Numbered from the stretch's first letter, positions 22,047 through 34,490 are shown. The stretch: DNA of 64,000 bases from Trichostrongylus colubriformis (GCA_963978905.1 OZ022256.1:13871863-13935862); one strand, 5' to 3'. Notes: generated by a model from the letters alone, not told the origin. Made by a program: numbers and translations.

Positions 22047-22553
22047 CAGTAGCGCTCAAAAGTCTTCGGCGAAATGGTCTTCCACTTGGGTTTTTCACTT
22101 GTAACTTTTTTGCAACTGTACCGATCTAAAAGAAATTTTAGTATGTTGTACTTAGAGACACTGCATACTTAATATACTATTTTGGAGCTCAACGGTGTAA
22201 GTTACGCGGTTATATGAAATTTTTTGTTTTTGGAGTGCCATCGCTTTGCCGTCCCGCTGTGCCGCTGTCATCAAAAGTCGTAGTCTTTCTACAGGATATT
22301 AATGTTCTCTGAGGCTTGCTCGTTTTGTTTTTGTAGAGAAAGCCGTTTTTCTTGACCAAACCTTTTACTTTTTTCTGGGTGGTCTTGTAGTTAATTCTTG
22401 TAAAAAATCATGAAAAGTGGCAAGCGGCGCTCAAGTAGAAGGAAATGTTGACAATAGGTTCAGGCACCACATATTAAAATTTTGTCAAATTAAGTCAAGT
22501 AGAAAAAAAGTTATAACAAAAAAGTTTTGGCCGAAGACTTTTGAGCGTTACTG
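22047..22553. repeat. Tc1/mariner-type MITE, 507 bp
   Basis: Terminal inverted repeats of about 25 bp: CAGTAGCGCTCAAAAGTCTT on the left and, in reverse, CAGTAACGCTCAAAAGTCTT on the right, flanked by TA on both sides as for Tc1/mariner insertions. There is no transposase. A truncated inverted copy lies at 15981..16409. Confidence 0.85.
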
Positions 22554-22959
22554 TACATTCTTGGCTTCCGCTTTAGGGATCCGCCATGCACTGCTCTCCT
22601 GCTACAAGTTGCAGATAACATTGAAAGGATGTTCCACGGTGCGAGTGATCAGTGAACGCCCTTTGAATGCTCAATGTTCTAGTGAACAGTGAATACATCA
22701 GTGCACTTCCCCGTGAACAGAGCAGCTGCAGTCCTCCTCCCCTCTTTTCACCTTTTTTTCGTCGATGTGAATGCGCTGGTAGCGCGTTGCATTGTCCTTG
22801 TACTTATGAATTCAATAATATATCTTACTGCAATTCTTATTGGGCCCTTACGGGTCCTTCTCTAGATGAAAGGAGCTATTGCAGTGGTGAAAATCTCAGG
22901 GCTCGTTTACAGGTAATAGAAGCGCCTCCCATTGCAGTTCAGCCGTGTGTGACAGAAGA

Positions 22960-23287
22960 AAGCATGCATGTGTGAGCTTCGTAGAGACAAGAACGGCATT
23001 CGTTTTTATAAAACGCTGCTCGACAACGGATACGCATTAAGGATTCCTCACGTGGTTATTCAGGTAAAGTAATATTTACTATTAATAATTTTGGGAAGTA
23101 ATTTCCTTGTATGTAGTTCATCAAGTCTGTTCTTGTCATCCTCGCCAGCAATGCCGATCCCGAGCGCAGTTTTTCAACAGCCAATACGCTCACAAGAGGT
23201 GAAAGGAGCAGCTTAGGAGCTACAACCTTGGATAGCCTGATGACGTCAGCTTTACCAACATTTGGCGCTTCATATAGTTTACCTTAA
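22960..23287 (+). pseudogene. hAT transposase C-terminal (dimerisation) exon
   Basis: The segment up to 23064 encodes CELRRDKNGIRFYKTLLDNG and on to VVIQ, with a good GTAAAG donor. It splices in frame to 23117..23287 after ATGTAG, encoding SNADPERSFSTANTLTRGER, SSLGATTLDSLMTSALP and a stop. NAxxERxFS with a following RSSLxxxTLxxLM is the signature of the hAT family C-terminal dimerisation domain. Upstream, the frame meets a TGA within about 20 bp of 22978 and no DDE core or BED finger was found. It is a remnant, though the clean intron and stop leave open a longer spliced gene. Confidence 0.7.
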
Positions 23288-26186
23288 AACTGTTGGTTCT
23301 TATCTCCATATCAGAGATCTATTGCAGAGTTCAACGCGATGGACCTAGTGTACTTACCGTTACGCCCAAAACTCTGGCTAAGCAGTGGCTCAATCCACTT
23401 CTTGATCTAGGACTTTCGGCCCACATGCCATCAACGTTTGAAGTTCCGACAGCTTCATGAAGCATGTGGGAGAGTTCTTTCAGGTATCTTTTTTCCACTA
23501 CATGCCACTTCAATGACAATTGAAGCGCAGGATTTCAGGTGCTGCACAAGATCTTGTGGAGCTATCTGCCCAGCACTCTATGATCTCGCATAAGCTCAAT
23601 AGCAGACCAGATGCACACGTCATACGACTATCAAAAGAGGATCATGAAACAGCGGAAGCAATGATCTTTCCTTCTGGTGCTTTTCGTGATGATGATAATA
23701 TTGATAGGGACATTTCATAAGGCTTTAATTTTTATTTAAACAATGTGCATTTAACCATTTACACGCACCACTGCAACAGAATTATAACAATTCAACAACG
23801 TGAACAACAAGCAGACTTTGCTGGATTGCTTGTCTTCGTTAGACTCCGTTGATAGTATGACTGGTATAGCCTAAAATAATAGTGTATTTTCTTCTCTTAG
23901 ATGGATACGGACATGTCGTTTTTGCATGCATCAATGAACTCTATGGTAGGAATACATTAACATAAAGGTATAGTTTACGCTAATGTGAGTATCTTGGTTC
24001 CATCCGCTAGTATATAGGCCCTTCCATAACGATGAGGTGTGTGTCATCATGGCAGTGGGATGGTGAGTGCTAAACGCGTAACGCACCCATGAATGATGGG
24101 GGCCACCTTATTAAGATGGCCTACACCCATTTGCGATTCAGCCAGCGAGGTAGCGGTGGCTCTTTTCGTGTATGAGGGGCAGATATCGACTGTACGATGG
24201 GCTAGAGGAAATTCCCATGAAATTATCGCTTAGCTACAGATGCGACCCCCCCTCTTGGCCGGTCAAGTGCGACCCCCCCCTGTCGAGGAATCCTCGGCTC
24301 CCGGAGTGCCCTGCCTGTACCTTATGCGGCAGGTATGTACGCTTTATGATTTCTGCCATATTCTTTTTACCACGGTTCAACGATAACTATTTTGAACCAC
24401 ACATTAATATCGGAATATTGGAGGCAAGCATGATTTGGGAGTAGTCTATTCTAGGCTTCGAAAAATTACATTTTCATTTGCATCTTGACATGTACACTGC
24501 TCCCCTGCACATATATGTTCCTAGAACTATTTGTACTCTTGAATTGCTTGCATATGCTTTTCCACAGAGCAAACATGTTTGTAGTAGCCTTTGTCAGAAG
24601 TATTTAGTCACGACATTTCAAGAACCATGTCAGCTGACTAGTTGGAGCTATTTCGCTGAGACCAAACAACAAACGGCATAATACAAATTCAAATACTGCA
24701 GTCGCCCTCAATGAATGCCACAGAGCCTCGGCAGGTAGTTAGCAATGCAATTGTTAATGACATTTTCTTTCTGTTCCATCTGATAGCTAATATGATCAGT
24801 TTAAGCTAAACCCAGGACAAATAAAGCTTTTCGAGTGTATATGTTGATCATTAAGCCTAGTACAGGGCATTCCCAAGTGTCGAGCGAAAAGCCGCGACCT
24901 CTACAATGCCAGCAACTGTTGCCGGATTGTATAGCTGCAGTGTGTTTCATTGCTATGTATTTTTACCTGGACGAAAAGATATTTAATTCACATTCCCTCG
25001 CACGGGTTTGCTGTGAAATTCCCTTCGCTTTTCATTTGCTTATCAGAGGCTTCAATTGAGTTGCTCAATCTGCGGGTACGACATCTCTCCGGTCCGGCCA
25101 AACATGAGCCTCCCCTGCAGAGAAATCCTCGACTCCCGGTGTGCCTTGCCCGGGTAGACTCGTTCTGAGTGAGTCATTCGCCTTTTTACGCGACTGATTC
25201 TTCTAAAAGCTATTTCTGTTCTTTATTCCAGCTTTTCCAAAATTCCCCAAATAAACCTCATAGTGAGTTGGTCTACCAACCGTAACCTTAACTTTTCAAA
25301 AGACAGTTTTATTCCCATAGCCGCCCTAGTACACTTCAACACTTGGGGTAGGGAATCCGTAGTCAAGCTTACCATTATTTGATATCTTGGTATAGTAACA
25401 TTTGGCAGGCTCGAAGGTATTGGTATTGAGTTAGGAAGTCATGGAATATCACTTTTTTTCTCAGGGTCTGGGAAAAGATTCCCATTGGAATAGTGGAAGT
25501 GAGTTTTCATGATCGCACGCTAGACTAAAAACTAAAGCCTCAAGCCAAGTCAAAGGAATCCATTAAGACCAATTCCGTTTTCCGGTTCGATCATAGCAGC
25601 AAGGAAGTGCCAATTTGAAATTCACCTCATTGCTGTACATACACAAATCAAACAGGCACCTAGCTGCATAAATGATTTTGTCGGAAGTGTTTCTTTCCAG
25701 TTTGCTATTGAGCATCGGCCCCATCCGCTAGTTTTGTGGGGAACAAATTTCAACTAAGTCCCTCTAAGATTTTCGATGGAAAGCAGGAGGTCAAGTGGAT
25801 CCTCCTTTAACCGTCCTCTACCTCACATATTGACATTCCGAAACTTTAGTGATTAGAGTTGGGCATTGGTTTTATTTGAGGTGTTTAATTAGAAAAGTAA
25901 CCTATGATAAGCTGCCATAAATGTCATTCACATGTTACTCCTATAATATTATGCTTCTGACGTACTTTGCTTATGTTACTATCGAATGTCAACTTTATTC
26001 ACTAGATAACCGTTTAAGTGTTGAACCCTGGGATTTGAAACTGACCAAGAGACTAATGCTATACTGCTCGGGCTCTAGGTTACCAACCCTCAAATACTAC
26101 CACTTATTGAGACTTTATCGAGTTCCGTTCATTTTTTGGCTAGTAGAGGAATGTCGAAATGGAGTTACATAAATACTTCAGGCTCA
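23288..26186. other. Intergenic with dispersed repeat fragments
   Basis: Fragments of a family with C-rich runs occur at 24240..24320 (TGCGACCCCCCCTCTTGGCC and a CTGTCGAGGAATCCTCGGCT block) and at 24850..25160. They share words with the elements at 20000 and 52560. No gene is supported. Confidence 0.45.
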
Positions 26187-29100
26187 ATGAGCATAGAACC
26201 GACGTTCGAATTGCGGTTGCTAGCCTCGCTCTTGATCCTCATCCCGGCTCTGATTGGTGTTGTACTGCACACACTGCTTGCTCTCATCCTCTACAGGGTA
26301 AGGAATGTGTTCAAGTTTCGCTGACTGTAAGTAACATTTCACGTCAGATATTGGTTCTACTTTTGAAGGAACTTAGCATTACAGGGCTGGAAAACGTTTC
26401 GTGAGATCAGTTTCTACGTGATAACGGTGCAAGTGCAATGCTGCGACGTGTGCGCCCTTCTGCTCGATCTTTACATTGCTTTTCCACTTTCTCTGACTGG
26501 TACTCAGGTACTGAGAAGCTTAAATAGATTTTGATGATGATATATGCCTTTGACTCGCAGTTATAGATATTAAGGGTTTTGCAGTGACCATAGGAAAACC
26601 AGCAGGAATTCGGATGGGTATCACTAGGACAGCATTTCGCATTACTGTGTACAAGCACGACTCGATTGCGAGCTTGCTGGCAGTATGTCGGAGCGATTCA
26701 GACGTCGGATGCCACAGTCTCCTCGGACTGCAGTTATACACGGTGCTCCTATGTCGATCAGATCGCTCTGAATGCAGCACGCCGCTGTGCGAGAGACTGT
26801 TCTGATGTTTGACGCCTAGACCCGAGGCGTATTTGACAGTGGATGTGGCCTAGTGGAAGTGGTATTATCCTGCCAGTACGACAGTTATGGAACTGGAGCT
26901 CGCAGTGATCAAGAATGGCCTTATTACTATCAGCACAGCGCCTGCGAGTTACGGCATCCCAATCCATAAGTATAAGGCGCGGCGTGCAGCAGTGCTTCCA
27001 TCCTGCCCTCTATAGGTGGCGCCGATAGAGGACAGGATACAGCACACAGTCAACTAAAATAGGGATGGCCACTTCTCCCCCGACATTTACAGGGCTGCCA
27101 CGCTCCTACGGAATCTTACTGCTTTTTATCTGCGGAACTAGCTATTGCAAAACATTAGAAACTCGCTTCGATTGGCCACTTTGAGCATGAGGGTCTTATT
27201 AATGGGTGTACATACACCAAAACCCATGAAGCACACAGCAAAATCAATTTGGGTACTCAAAAGCTGAGATACATGCATGGTATGTGTATGGCATTTCTAG
27301 CATGGGTGATGTTTTCCTGAGACCCTCATCTTGGGTCACTACTGGTATTCCTGGCATGTACAAAGGACACAATGACGAAATATGAGAGAAAACCACGATG
27401 AATCACTTTCTCCGTCTAATATTTCTGTCCGAAGAATATTCATTTCAGTACATGGGTGACAGTATAGTCCTATACTATGCTCCATTATTCTTTGAAGGAA
27501 TTGCATTCAACGGCTTATTTCTATTGTCATTTTTATTGAGTATTAATCGATTTCTATTATTTATCGTCCCACGAGTGCACAACGAACTCTTTACTTATTG
27601 GGGAACACGAATGTGAGCGGTTAGCACTCTCACTAAACTGAAAGATAGTGGAGTCTTTAAGATAAATCTAATTCACAAAGTTTTTCTTCTCGCTAGCTGA
27701 GAATAGGCTTCGAACTGATAATAAGGTTGGCAGCAGGTTACAACTAACAATAATTCAGAATATCGTTGATTCTTTGGTGTTATGTGCTCGTCTTCATTGG
27801 TTTATCAAATGTCTTCGGATGTCGCAAACAATTCGCAAAGGATGGTTGGTTCAATCATTCGAGTCATAATTAGGATCTACGTGTTTCAGTACAAGTACAG
27901 CACAGGTAGATAGGCTGCGCTATGTATGTATAAATAAAACGGAAAACTGCAGTAATCTCCCCCCCCCCGCCCCCCCTCGTACACAAAGATGCCGCTCAAT
28001 TGCAGTAATTTTTGAGTGAGCGAAAGGAGTAATGATTCATGCGTAATCATGAAAAATAGATTTTGTACTTCAATTTTTGTCCCACGGCGTTAAAGGCATT
28101 ATACCACACTTTGATATTTCAAATTTTTTGATAACTGCTGTTTATCGCCGCAGCTCGCGATGCGAAAGTTACTACAGGGATGCTGAGTTATGAGCAAAAG
28201 CTTCGGTGTCGGACGGGACTCGAACCCGCACCTCATCGCTTCCGGGGATATGTGCTAATCCGTTACACTACGGACACCACCTTCACCTTAACTCAGCTTT
28301 CGATGGTATATTTACCATAGCTTATCAGCACTTACACGTATAACGTGTTGAGCCGGTTGGCCAATATCGGCATCAAACCGTGAAGCTGAAAGCTTTAGTA
28401 ATAATTTTGATATTTTAAATTTTTTGATAACTGCTGTTTATCGCCGCAGCTCGCGATGCGAAAGTTACTACAGCGATGCTGAGTTATGGGCAATTTTTTG
28501 ATAACTGCTGCTTATCGCGAGCTGCGGCGATAAACAGCAGTTATCAAAATATTACTAAACCTTTCAGCTTCACGGTTCGATGCCTGCTGATAAGCTATGG
28601 TAAATATACCATTCGAAAGCTGAGTTAAGGTGAAGGTGGTGTCGGTAGTGTAATGGATTAGCACATATCCCCGGAAAGGATGAGGTGCGGGTTCGAGTCC
28701 CGTCCGACACCGAAGCTTTTGCCCATAACCCAGCATCCCTGTAGTAACTTTCATTATACCAGACTGTTGAACTACCCAGCTGCTCTGCCGAGATGGGTTT
28801 TGCAATACTTCACTCGCAATTTTTTTTATGACAAGTAACACTGGCATCTTCACTTATCTCGATAAATTAGCAATTTTTTCGGAGAAGAAAAGAGCCACTG
28901 GTTGATTACCAATATGTTCAACCATGTTCGTTCAAGGATCTGAGTAGTATCGAATTTCGATTCTATGTGCATCCTTCCTGATTTCAGAATTTTATTTCTG
29001 GTACAACTGTAGTAACAGAGCAGCGGGAAAGTTTCATTATGACGATGTAAGTGTTACTCTGTGAAGAGTCTTATGCATTTTCTGACAATCACATATTCCC

Positions 29101-32052
29101 TAATGCAAAAATTGAAATTTTCAGTTCATGAATATTCAATCGTATTTCATTCCGGCTGCTATGATTATCATGTACGTGGCCATTTATGTTAAAATCAGAA
29201 TCCTCTACCGTGGAAGTGATGCAAAACATGTCAAGCAGGAAGTGAAATATCTTATGCAGGTGATTCAAAATTCGAAACCTCACGATTTTTGTAAATAAGT
29301 ACTTACATACTTGACTATCAAAGGGAAAAAGACACCATTCTATGTATATACACTAGGTGAATCTAGTTCGGGCTAGGTATTTGGACCTCATTTTGATTAG
29401 GGCGCGCTGGTGCTCTAACTGTTCTGTAGAATTATGGGAGAGAGTATATCATCGGTAGCGATCGGCTGGTATCGGTCGAGGTTGCTGAATTGGAGTGCAT
29501 TGCGTGCATTTTATCTCAACATATCTGTTCCGACACTCTGCAAAGATGGGAGGGCACTCCACTAAATGTGACGAAACGAGTTATATACTGATTAGTCGGG
29601 TTAGATGCTGTCGCGAAGCTGATGAGGGCTCCACGCAAAGCCATCAACGATGTGAATAGTTTTCCGGAATGCCTGACGGTTTTTTTTAAAAGACGTATTG
29701 TGTAGAGGTCTTTGTTCGCGATGCGCTAATCATGTACATTACTGGCTTTCAGTGAGAATTCTTGATTGACAGTTTTCATGGCATTTTTTGGAAAATTGTC
29801 TTCTCTTCTCGATATGCCGCTCTCGCAGACTATCGGTGGAATCGTTTTCTTTATTGGATGGTACCGAGCGGATGCGTAACGCGCGCTGCACTATGTAAAC
29901 CTTCGCCGAACTGGTACTCCCCTACTTTAATAATGGTTGCAAAGGATTATATTAGGTTGTCCGAAAAGTAATGAGACAAATGTCGTAGTGCAGTGATTCG
30001 TGAACTTTATGAACTTTATTACAAGTCAATATCATTTACTATAATATTCGCCATTGTGTTCCTTCACATACTGCCATCTTTGCGGCAGAGATCTGATTCC
30101 ATTAGCAAAGAACTCCGGAGGCTTCAACTTCAAGAAGTTGGTGACAGCTAATTCGACGTCCTCCCGATTGGTGAATTTTTTTCCAGCAAAAGAGGATTGA
30201 AGAGAACGAAATATGTGGAAGTCTGATGGAGCGAGATCTGGTGAGTACGGTGGATGGGGTACAAGTTCGATCTCCAGCTCTCTCAGCTTACTCTGGGTCC
30301 TTTTCGACGTGTGTGGCCTGGCGTTATCCATGAGGAGTAGGATTTTGCCTCTCCCACGACGGCGACTACGCAGAATTTCAGCTACTCTTTCCAGCTGAAT
30401 ACAGAATCTTTCAGAGTCGACCATAGAACCAGTTGGAACCAGTTCCCAAAACACCGGGCCTTTAATATCCCACCAGAATGAGAGCAACTCCTTCTTGTCA
30501 TGATCGGGATGTTTCGGCTGTGGTTTCGGCAATTCATGGAAGTCGACCCAATGTTTTCGGCGCACCGTGTTATCGTAGACACAATACTTCTCATCCATGG
30601 TAACGATGGAGTCGATCCAGGAAAGCGTGCGATGACGGCTGAGCAGAGAAGTGCACACTTCAACACGCTTCTTCTTGTCGTGAGAGCTGAGAACGTGCGG
30701 AAGAACCCGAGGCAACTTTGCCACTTTACCTGACGCACGAAGAACATCATGTACCGTGGATTTAGGAGCACCCTAGGAGGTGGCAAGCTCGCGCACTGTA
30801 ACGTTAGGTCGTTCCTCACAGATGGCAAGTATGAGCTGCTTCTTTCGCGTCAGTGGACGTCCTGAACGACTACAGTCTTCGAGATACTTCCCTCCTTTGT
30901 CGAACTTGCCGTACCATCTGAAGCACGTCGCTCGAGAAGGTGCTTGATTCTTCATTTCTTCCAGCAAAAACCGATGGGCCTCATCCGCGGATTTACCTGA
31001 ACGATAGTGTAGAAGGAGAGCTGCCCGATACAGCTTTTTTTTTCTCATCCATCTTTAGCACGTTTGTGAAAGATGAAGACAGTATGGACCATATGCCCTT
31101 GGTGGCATATATCACTGGACTTGAAACACTAAATTCCAGAATTTTGTCCTCTCACGACTTCGACATCCAAAAATACTTAATGTTGAATCTCACCACTGCA
31201 TTTGTCTCATTACTTTTCGGACAACCTAATAAATAATTCAAGACTGAAACTATGATTTCTTCAGCCTTAAACGTGTACAACGAGTGCTTCTGCCTTCCAC
31301 ATTGGTAAGGCTTATGGAGCACTGGGAGCTTGATAAGTACAGGGAGAGGTGTCGGACCAATGATGAAACAGCTCCACCATAACGACTGTCCAAATTAGAA
31401 CTTCTCGAGTTTTTGAAACGAAGACAAAAAGATTAAAATTCGTAAAACTTATCTCCGAAGTCGTCTGTAACGTGCTTCTCAGAAACACAAGAAAGTGTTG
31501 TTACCAAGGTTTTGGTCACCATAATTTTCAACCTATTTGTTCAGCAGGTTTGGAAAGTGGTGATAGAACCAACAATCAGGAAACATTTAGCGATGAGAAT
31601 GGCTCTATCTAACAGTGGAAACGTCTTTCTTATTGGGAGGGATTCTTTGGTCACGGCCATTGATAACTTTTATTGGATTAGGATTGTCATGAGCTATAAC
31701 GCTAAGTGATTCGCTGTATTACATATGTAATCTAATTCACAACAATTCTCTCAAGACTGCTTGTCAAGAAATGTTGCGATTCATGTGAACCCAAACTTGT
31801 CTATTTCAGACAGTATTGATAGGCCTTCTGATTATTGTCGAAGTCGTTGCATTCGTTACGCTGCCGTTCTTGAATGTCAGTGGATATGGTCAATTCTACT
31901 TGAATATTCTTCTGAATATGATTATTATCGCTAACAACCTTGTTACTCCAATCGTTTTATTTACCTTCAATTCGGAAATCAGGAAGCATGTGCTCTCAAA
32001 TGTTGCTAACGATCGGAAGCCCACTATACTGGCAGTTACTACGGTTGTTTGA
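26187..32052 (+). CDS. Serpentine 7TM receptor, gene 2
   Basis: Seven exons, 306 residues: 26187..26297, 26385..26507, 27449..27612, 27759..27844, 28988..29046, 29125..29259, 31810..32052, all GT..AG, with phases 0,0,2,1,0,0. Exon 1 (residues 1-37) holds TM1 (LLASLLILIPALIGVVLHTL). Exon 2 holds TM2 with a CCD motif. Exon 3 holds TM3, ending in NRFLLF in place of DRY. Exon 4 holds TM4 then GCRKQF. Exon 5 has the Cys-bearing extracellular loop FYFWYNC. Exon 6 holds TM5 and VKQEVKYLMQ. Exon 7 holds TM6-TM7 with GYGQFYLNI and NNLVTPIV. A chemosensory membrane receptor is inferred from the nematode serpentine families. TTCAG lies 5 nt before the ATG, a possible trans-splice acceptor. Introns carry an inverted tRNA-derived repeat (intron 4) and a mariner (intron 6), yet every exon is intact. 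Confidence 0.87.
28131..28760. repeat. Inverted pair of tRNA-derived SINE-like repeats
   Basis: In intron 4 of gene 2, a copy at 28131..28410 is repeated in inverse at 28505..28760, with a short direct piece at 28428..28500 between them. Each copy contains a tRNA-like unit: minus strand 28205..28278 and plus strand 28639..28711 (starts GTGTCGGTAGTG, B-box GGTTCGAGTCC, acceptor end CCGACACC). The anticodon loop of the plus copy lacks the usual U33, so these are more likely SINE heads than working tRNA genes. Transcribed, the pair would fold into a hairpin of roughly 250 bp. A third, diverged copy is at 43570..43880. Confidence 0.7.
29952..31229 (-). mobile_element. Near-intact mariner, bandit-like, 1278 bp
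   Basis: Both ends begin TTAGGTTGTCCGAAAAGTAA and match over 31 bp without a mismatch. TA target duplications flank the element at 29950..29951 and 31230..31231. It carries one transposase gene on the minus strand and sits in intron 6 of receptor gene 2, opposite to host transcription. Size and family match the bandit mariner known from the dog hookworm Ancylostoma caninum (recalled, not searched). The perfect ends point to a recent insertion. Confidence 0.9.
30032..31048 (-). pseudogene. Mariner transposase with one in-frame stop
   Basis: A single frame of 339 codons, the normal mariner length, interrupted by one TAG at codon 92 (plus-strand CTA in CACCCTAGGAGG near 30773). The N-terminal part has the helix-turn-helix (SADEAHRFLLEEM, FRWYGKFDKGG, RSGRP). 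The catalytic triad is complete: D152 (TMDEKY), D241 (LLLMDNARPH) and D276 (SPDLAPSD), with 34 residues between the second and third, hence DD34D. The start is uncertain: ATG at 31048 gives MRKKKLYR, while an ATG four bases upstream would need one base fewer in a 9-A run. Only the stop codon, and perhaps that A-run, prevents function. Confidence 0.9.
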
Positions 32053-34050
32053 GACCACAGTTCATTTGTCAATTGGGGCAGCAACGTCGTTTAGATCTGA
32101 ATTGCGAAATTAACAGGAGAATGAGATCCTCTTTTGCATTTTTGTGAGACTCACCAACAGGGTGTTCCTTTAGACACCCCTTGCTATCCATTGAATAACA
32201 ACAAATAATAAAAAGTGACTCGAATAGAGGCAAAAATGAAATAACAGAGAAAGCGAAGACGAGATATATTCATTCTTAAGATCAGCCTCGTATGTAGACC
32301 AAAAGTTCCACTTTCGTGATTTGCACAGTAACGACTGGAACACAGTGAATTCAAAAAAATCCATTGTGGAGAAGGAGTTCTAGTTATTGTATCTCAGTAC
32401 ATAACTGTTAACGGAAATCAGGTAGTTAACAATAGGAAATCAGTGTCTAGCGAGCGAGAAAAATTGTAACACTTGGTGCATCAGCCGAGAAAGGGGCAAT
32501 ATTTTGCTTTTGTGGAGGTGTTGGGTTCAGAGTCAGCACTGTTTCAAAATAGAAGGGATGATGACAGAATGGTGACATCTCATTGTAACTACTTCAACTT
32601 CGCGTTATGTGTAATAAAAAAGGCCGTCTGCTCACTCACACTACCAACGATGAATCTTTTGCTTTGCACATTAAGTGAAATGTCGGATTATCCTTTCACA
32701 CTTACGAATGTATCCAATAGCAAAGGTATTGCCTTCCTGGTCACTTTTTTCGTTAGTATATCCTGCGTCATTCTATCTTATTCGAACTATTCTTTTGTGC
32801 TCAAAATAGACAACCTCACAACGCAGTAACCCGCACCGTGCAAAAATTACTCTTGAACAGCGAGAAACCCTTTATCACTTCAAATTGTCCCCCTTGTATG
32901 GTAAAGGTAAAATTGGCCGTAGAATCTGGTGGGCAACAATTGTCCTTATTATTCTGACTACTGCTTGTTACATGGTTATTGAAGTTCCTGTGGTTCGGAA
33001 TCGCTAACTTCAAGTGCGCATATCTTGGCTAGCATAAAATCTACCATTAGGAGCGAGGATCGTAAGAAACTATACCCTTTTGCTCAGAAGGAAAGAATAA
33101 AGTTTCGGCTTCGATCAATCCCTTCTGTAGGATGCGCCACGCATTCCTGTTCTGAGGAATCGTGATGGCAGGCAAATGGTATTTGGCCTATGCAACGACT
33201 TAGGGGGCCAGCCCACGTAACAGTCAGTGCTTTCCTCCTTCCAGATAGATCCAGTACCACAGCTACCCTGGGTGGGTGAGATGCCTGATTGGCCTTAGCG
33301 GGCAAAGAGGTGCGGGATTTGATCCCAGAATCTGTGAGTAGGGGTGGAGGTGGTGTAGCGACAGGTGGCGCACACACCACTCACACGGTGTGGGGATCAA
33401 ACCCGCATCAACGTCCACCCAGACCAACCAAGTCTTCCATCCCTCTGGGGTCGGCAAATTGGTACCAGATTCGTCTGGAAGGGATCGTCTGGGAGGATGA
33501 AAGCACCTACTTGTACATCAGGTGGCAACTCCAATTCATTGTATAGGCCACATCGCATTCACCAACCATCACGATTCTGAATGGAACTAGAATGTGCGGC
33601 GCATCCCACGAAAGGATTGATTTACGTCAAAAACTTTATCCTCTGACCCTTTTTTATCTGTGAGTAGGAGTGCGCGCCACCTGTCCTCCTTCTCTCCCCC
33701 CGCCAAAAAGATATTAGCTTGTTCATTTTACTTGTCCAAAACTCTGGATCTACAGGTGACGTATTCGTCAACCGTTACCAGCCCCGAGTTAAGTATTGAA
33801 GCGCTTTTCCGAAAGTAGCTATCAAGATGCTAAAGAAATGATTATCGGAAGGAGTCTGATAAGATGAGCGTGGTGTGTACGAGAGAGTTCCATAGTCCAA
33901 GCCATTTATCTCTTCAGTATTGTTTGTGCTTGAGGCCATGCATGCCTTGAAGAAGAATAAGTAAGTCAGTGCTGGTCCTCTGACCTGCAGTTTCTGATGA
34001 TTTCGCCTAGCTTCTTGAAGCATTTGCCGGATGCGGTAGTCTGCAGGATC
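31812..34050 (+). repeat. Source-side copy of the segmental duplication
   Basis: The partner of 11865..14250, comprising exon 7 of gene 2 and about 2 kb downstream. It retains the empty site of the solo LTR near 32190. An extra segment at about 33260..33500 is missing from the other copy. Confidence 0.75.
32681..33006 (+). pseudogene. Conserved small ORF of unknown function, copy B
   Basis: An ATG at 32681 starts NVSNSKGIAFLVTFFVSISC. The frame stops at 32829, and after a +1 shift the DNA reads LEQRETLYHFKLSPLYGKGK, then a hydrophobic GRRIWWATIVLIILTTACYM and a stop at 33006. Copy A (13521) keeps the first join open but breaks the second. Comparing both suggests an ancestral protein or exon of about 108 residues with two hydrophobic segments. 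No family is recognised. It lies about 630 bp past gene 2 on the same strand. Confidence 0.45.
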
Positions 34051-34490
34051 CATGAAGCTGTGTTGGGTCAGACCAGCGCCTCAGATTGGAGAGGGTCCTA
34101 GTCAGGATTGACCTTTCACAACTCCTACCAAGCAATAATAAATTCGCATTCCTTCCAGTTCGCCTATGGCTTACCCTCCCTAATTGCTTTCGATTGCGAT
34201 TTTATTACTACAGCTCGAAGAATGCAAAGCGCAAAAATGGAATGGAACCAACAGAGGTAAACACAAATAATGAGATGAGGTAGAAACTCGTTGAATGAAG
34301 AGAATACGACTCCACGCACTTTGCTTGACACTGTACAGTTCTATTGTCAATAAATTTCATTGGTCTGATGAAGATATTCAAGTTCGTAAACGATGGCAAT
34401 AAACACGGCTAAGGTGTTTCATTTTGCAGAGGCATTATTTTAAGCTTCCCCTGTAGCGGTCCTTACTAAACGCCTTTTGCCAAAATCTCT

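Noticed and set aside
28639..28711. Functional tRNA gene
   Set aside because: Good B-box and acceptor pairing, but the anticodon loop lacks U33, one acceptor pair mismatches, and it is embedded in a longer repeated unit; a SINE head is more likely. tRNAscan-SE would decide.
30213..30733. Plus-strand ORFs of 61 and 77 codons
   Set aside because: Antisense shadows of the mariner transposase.
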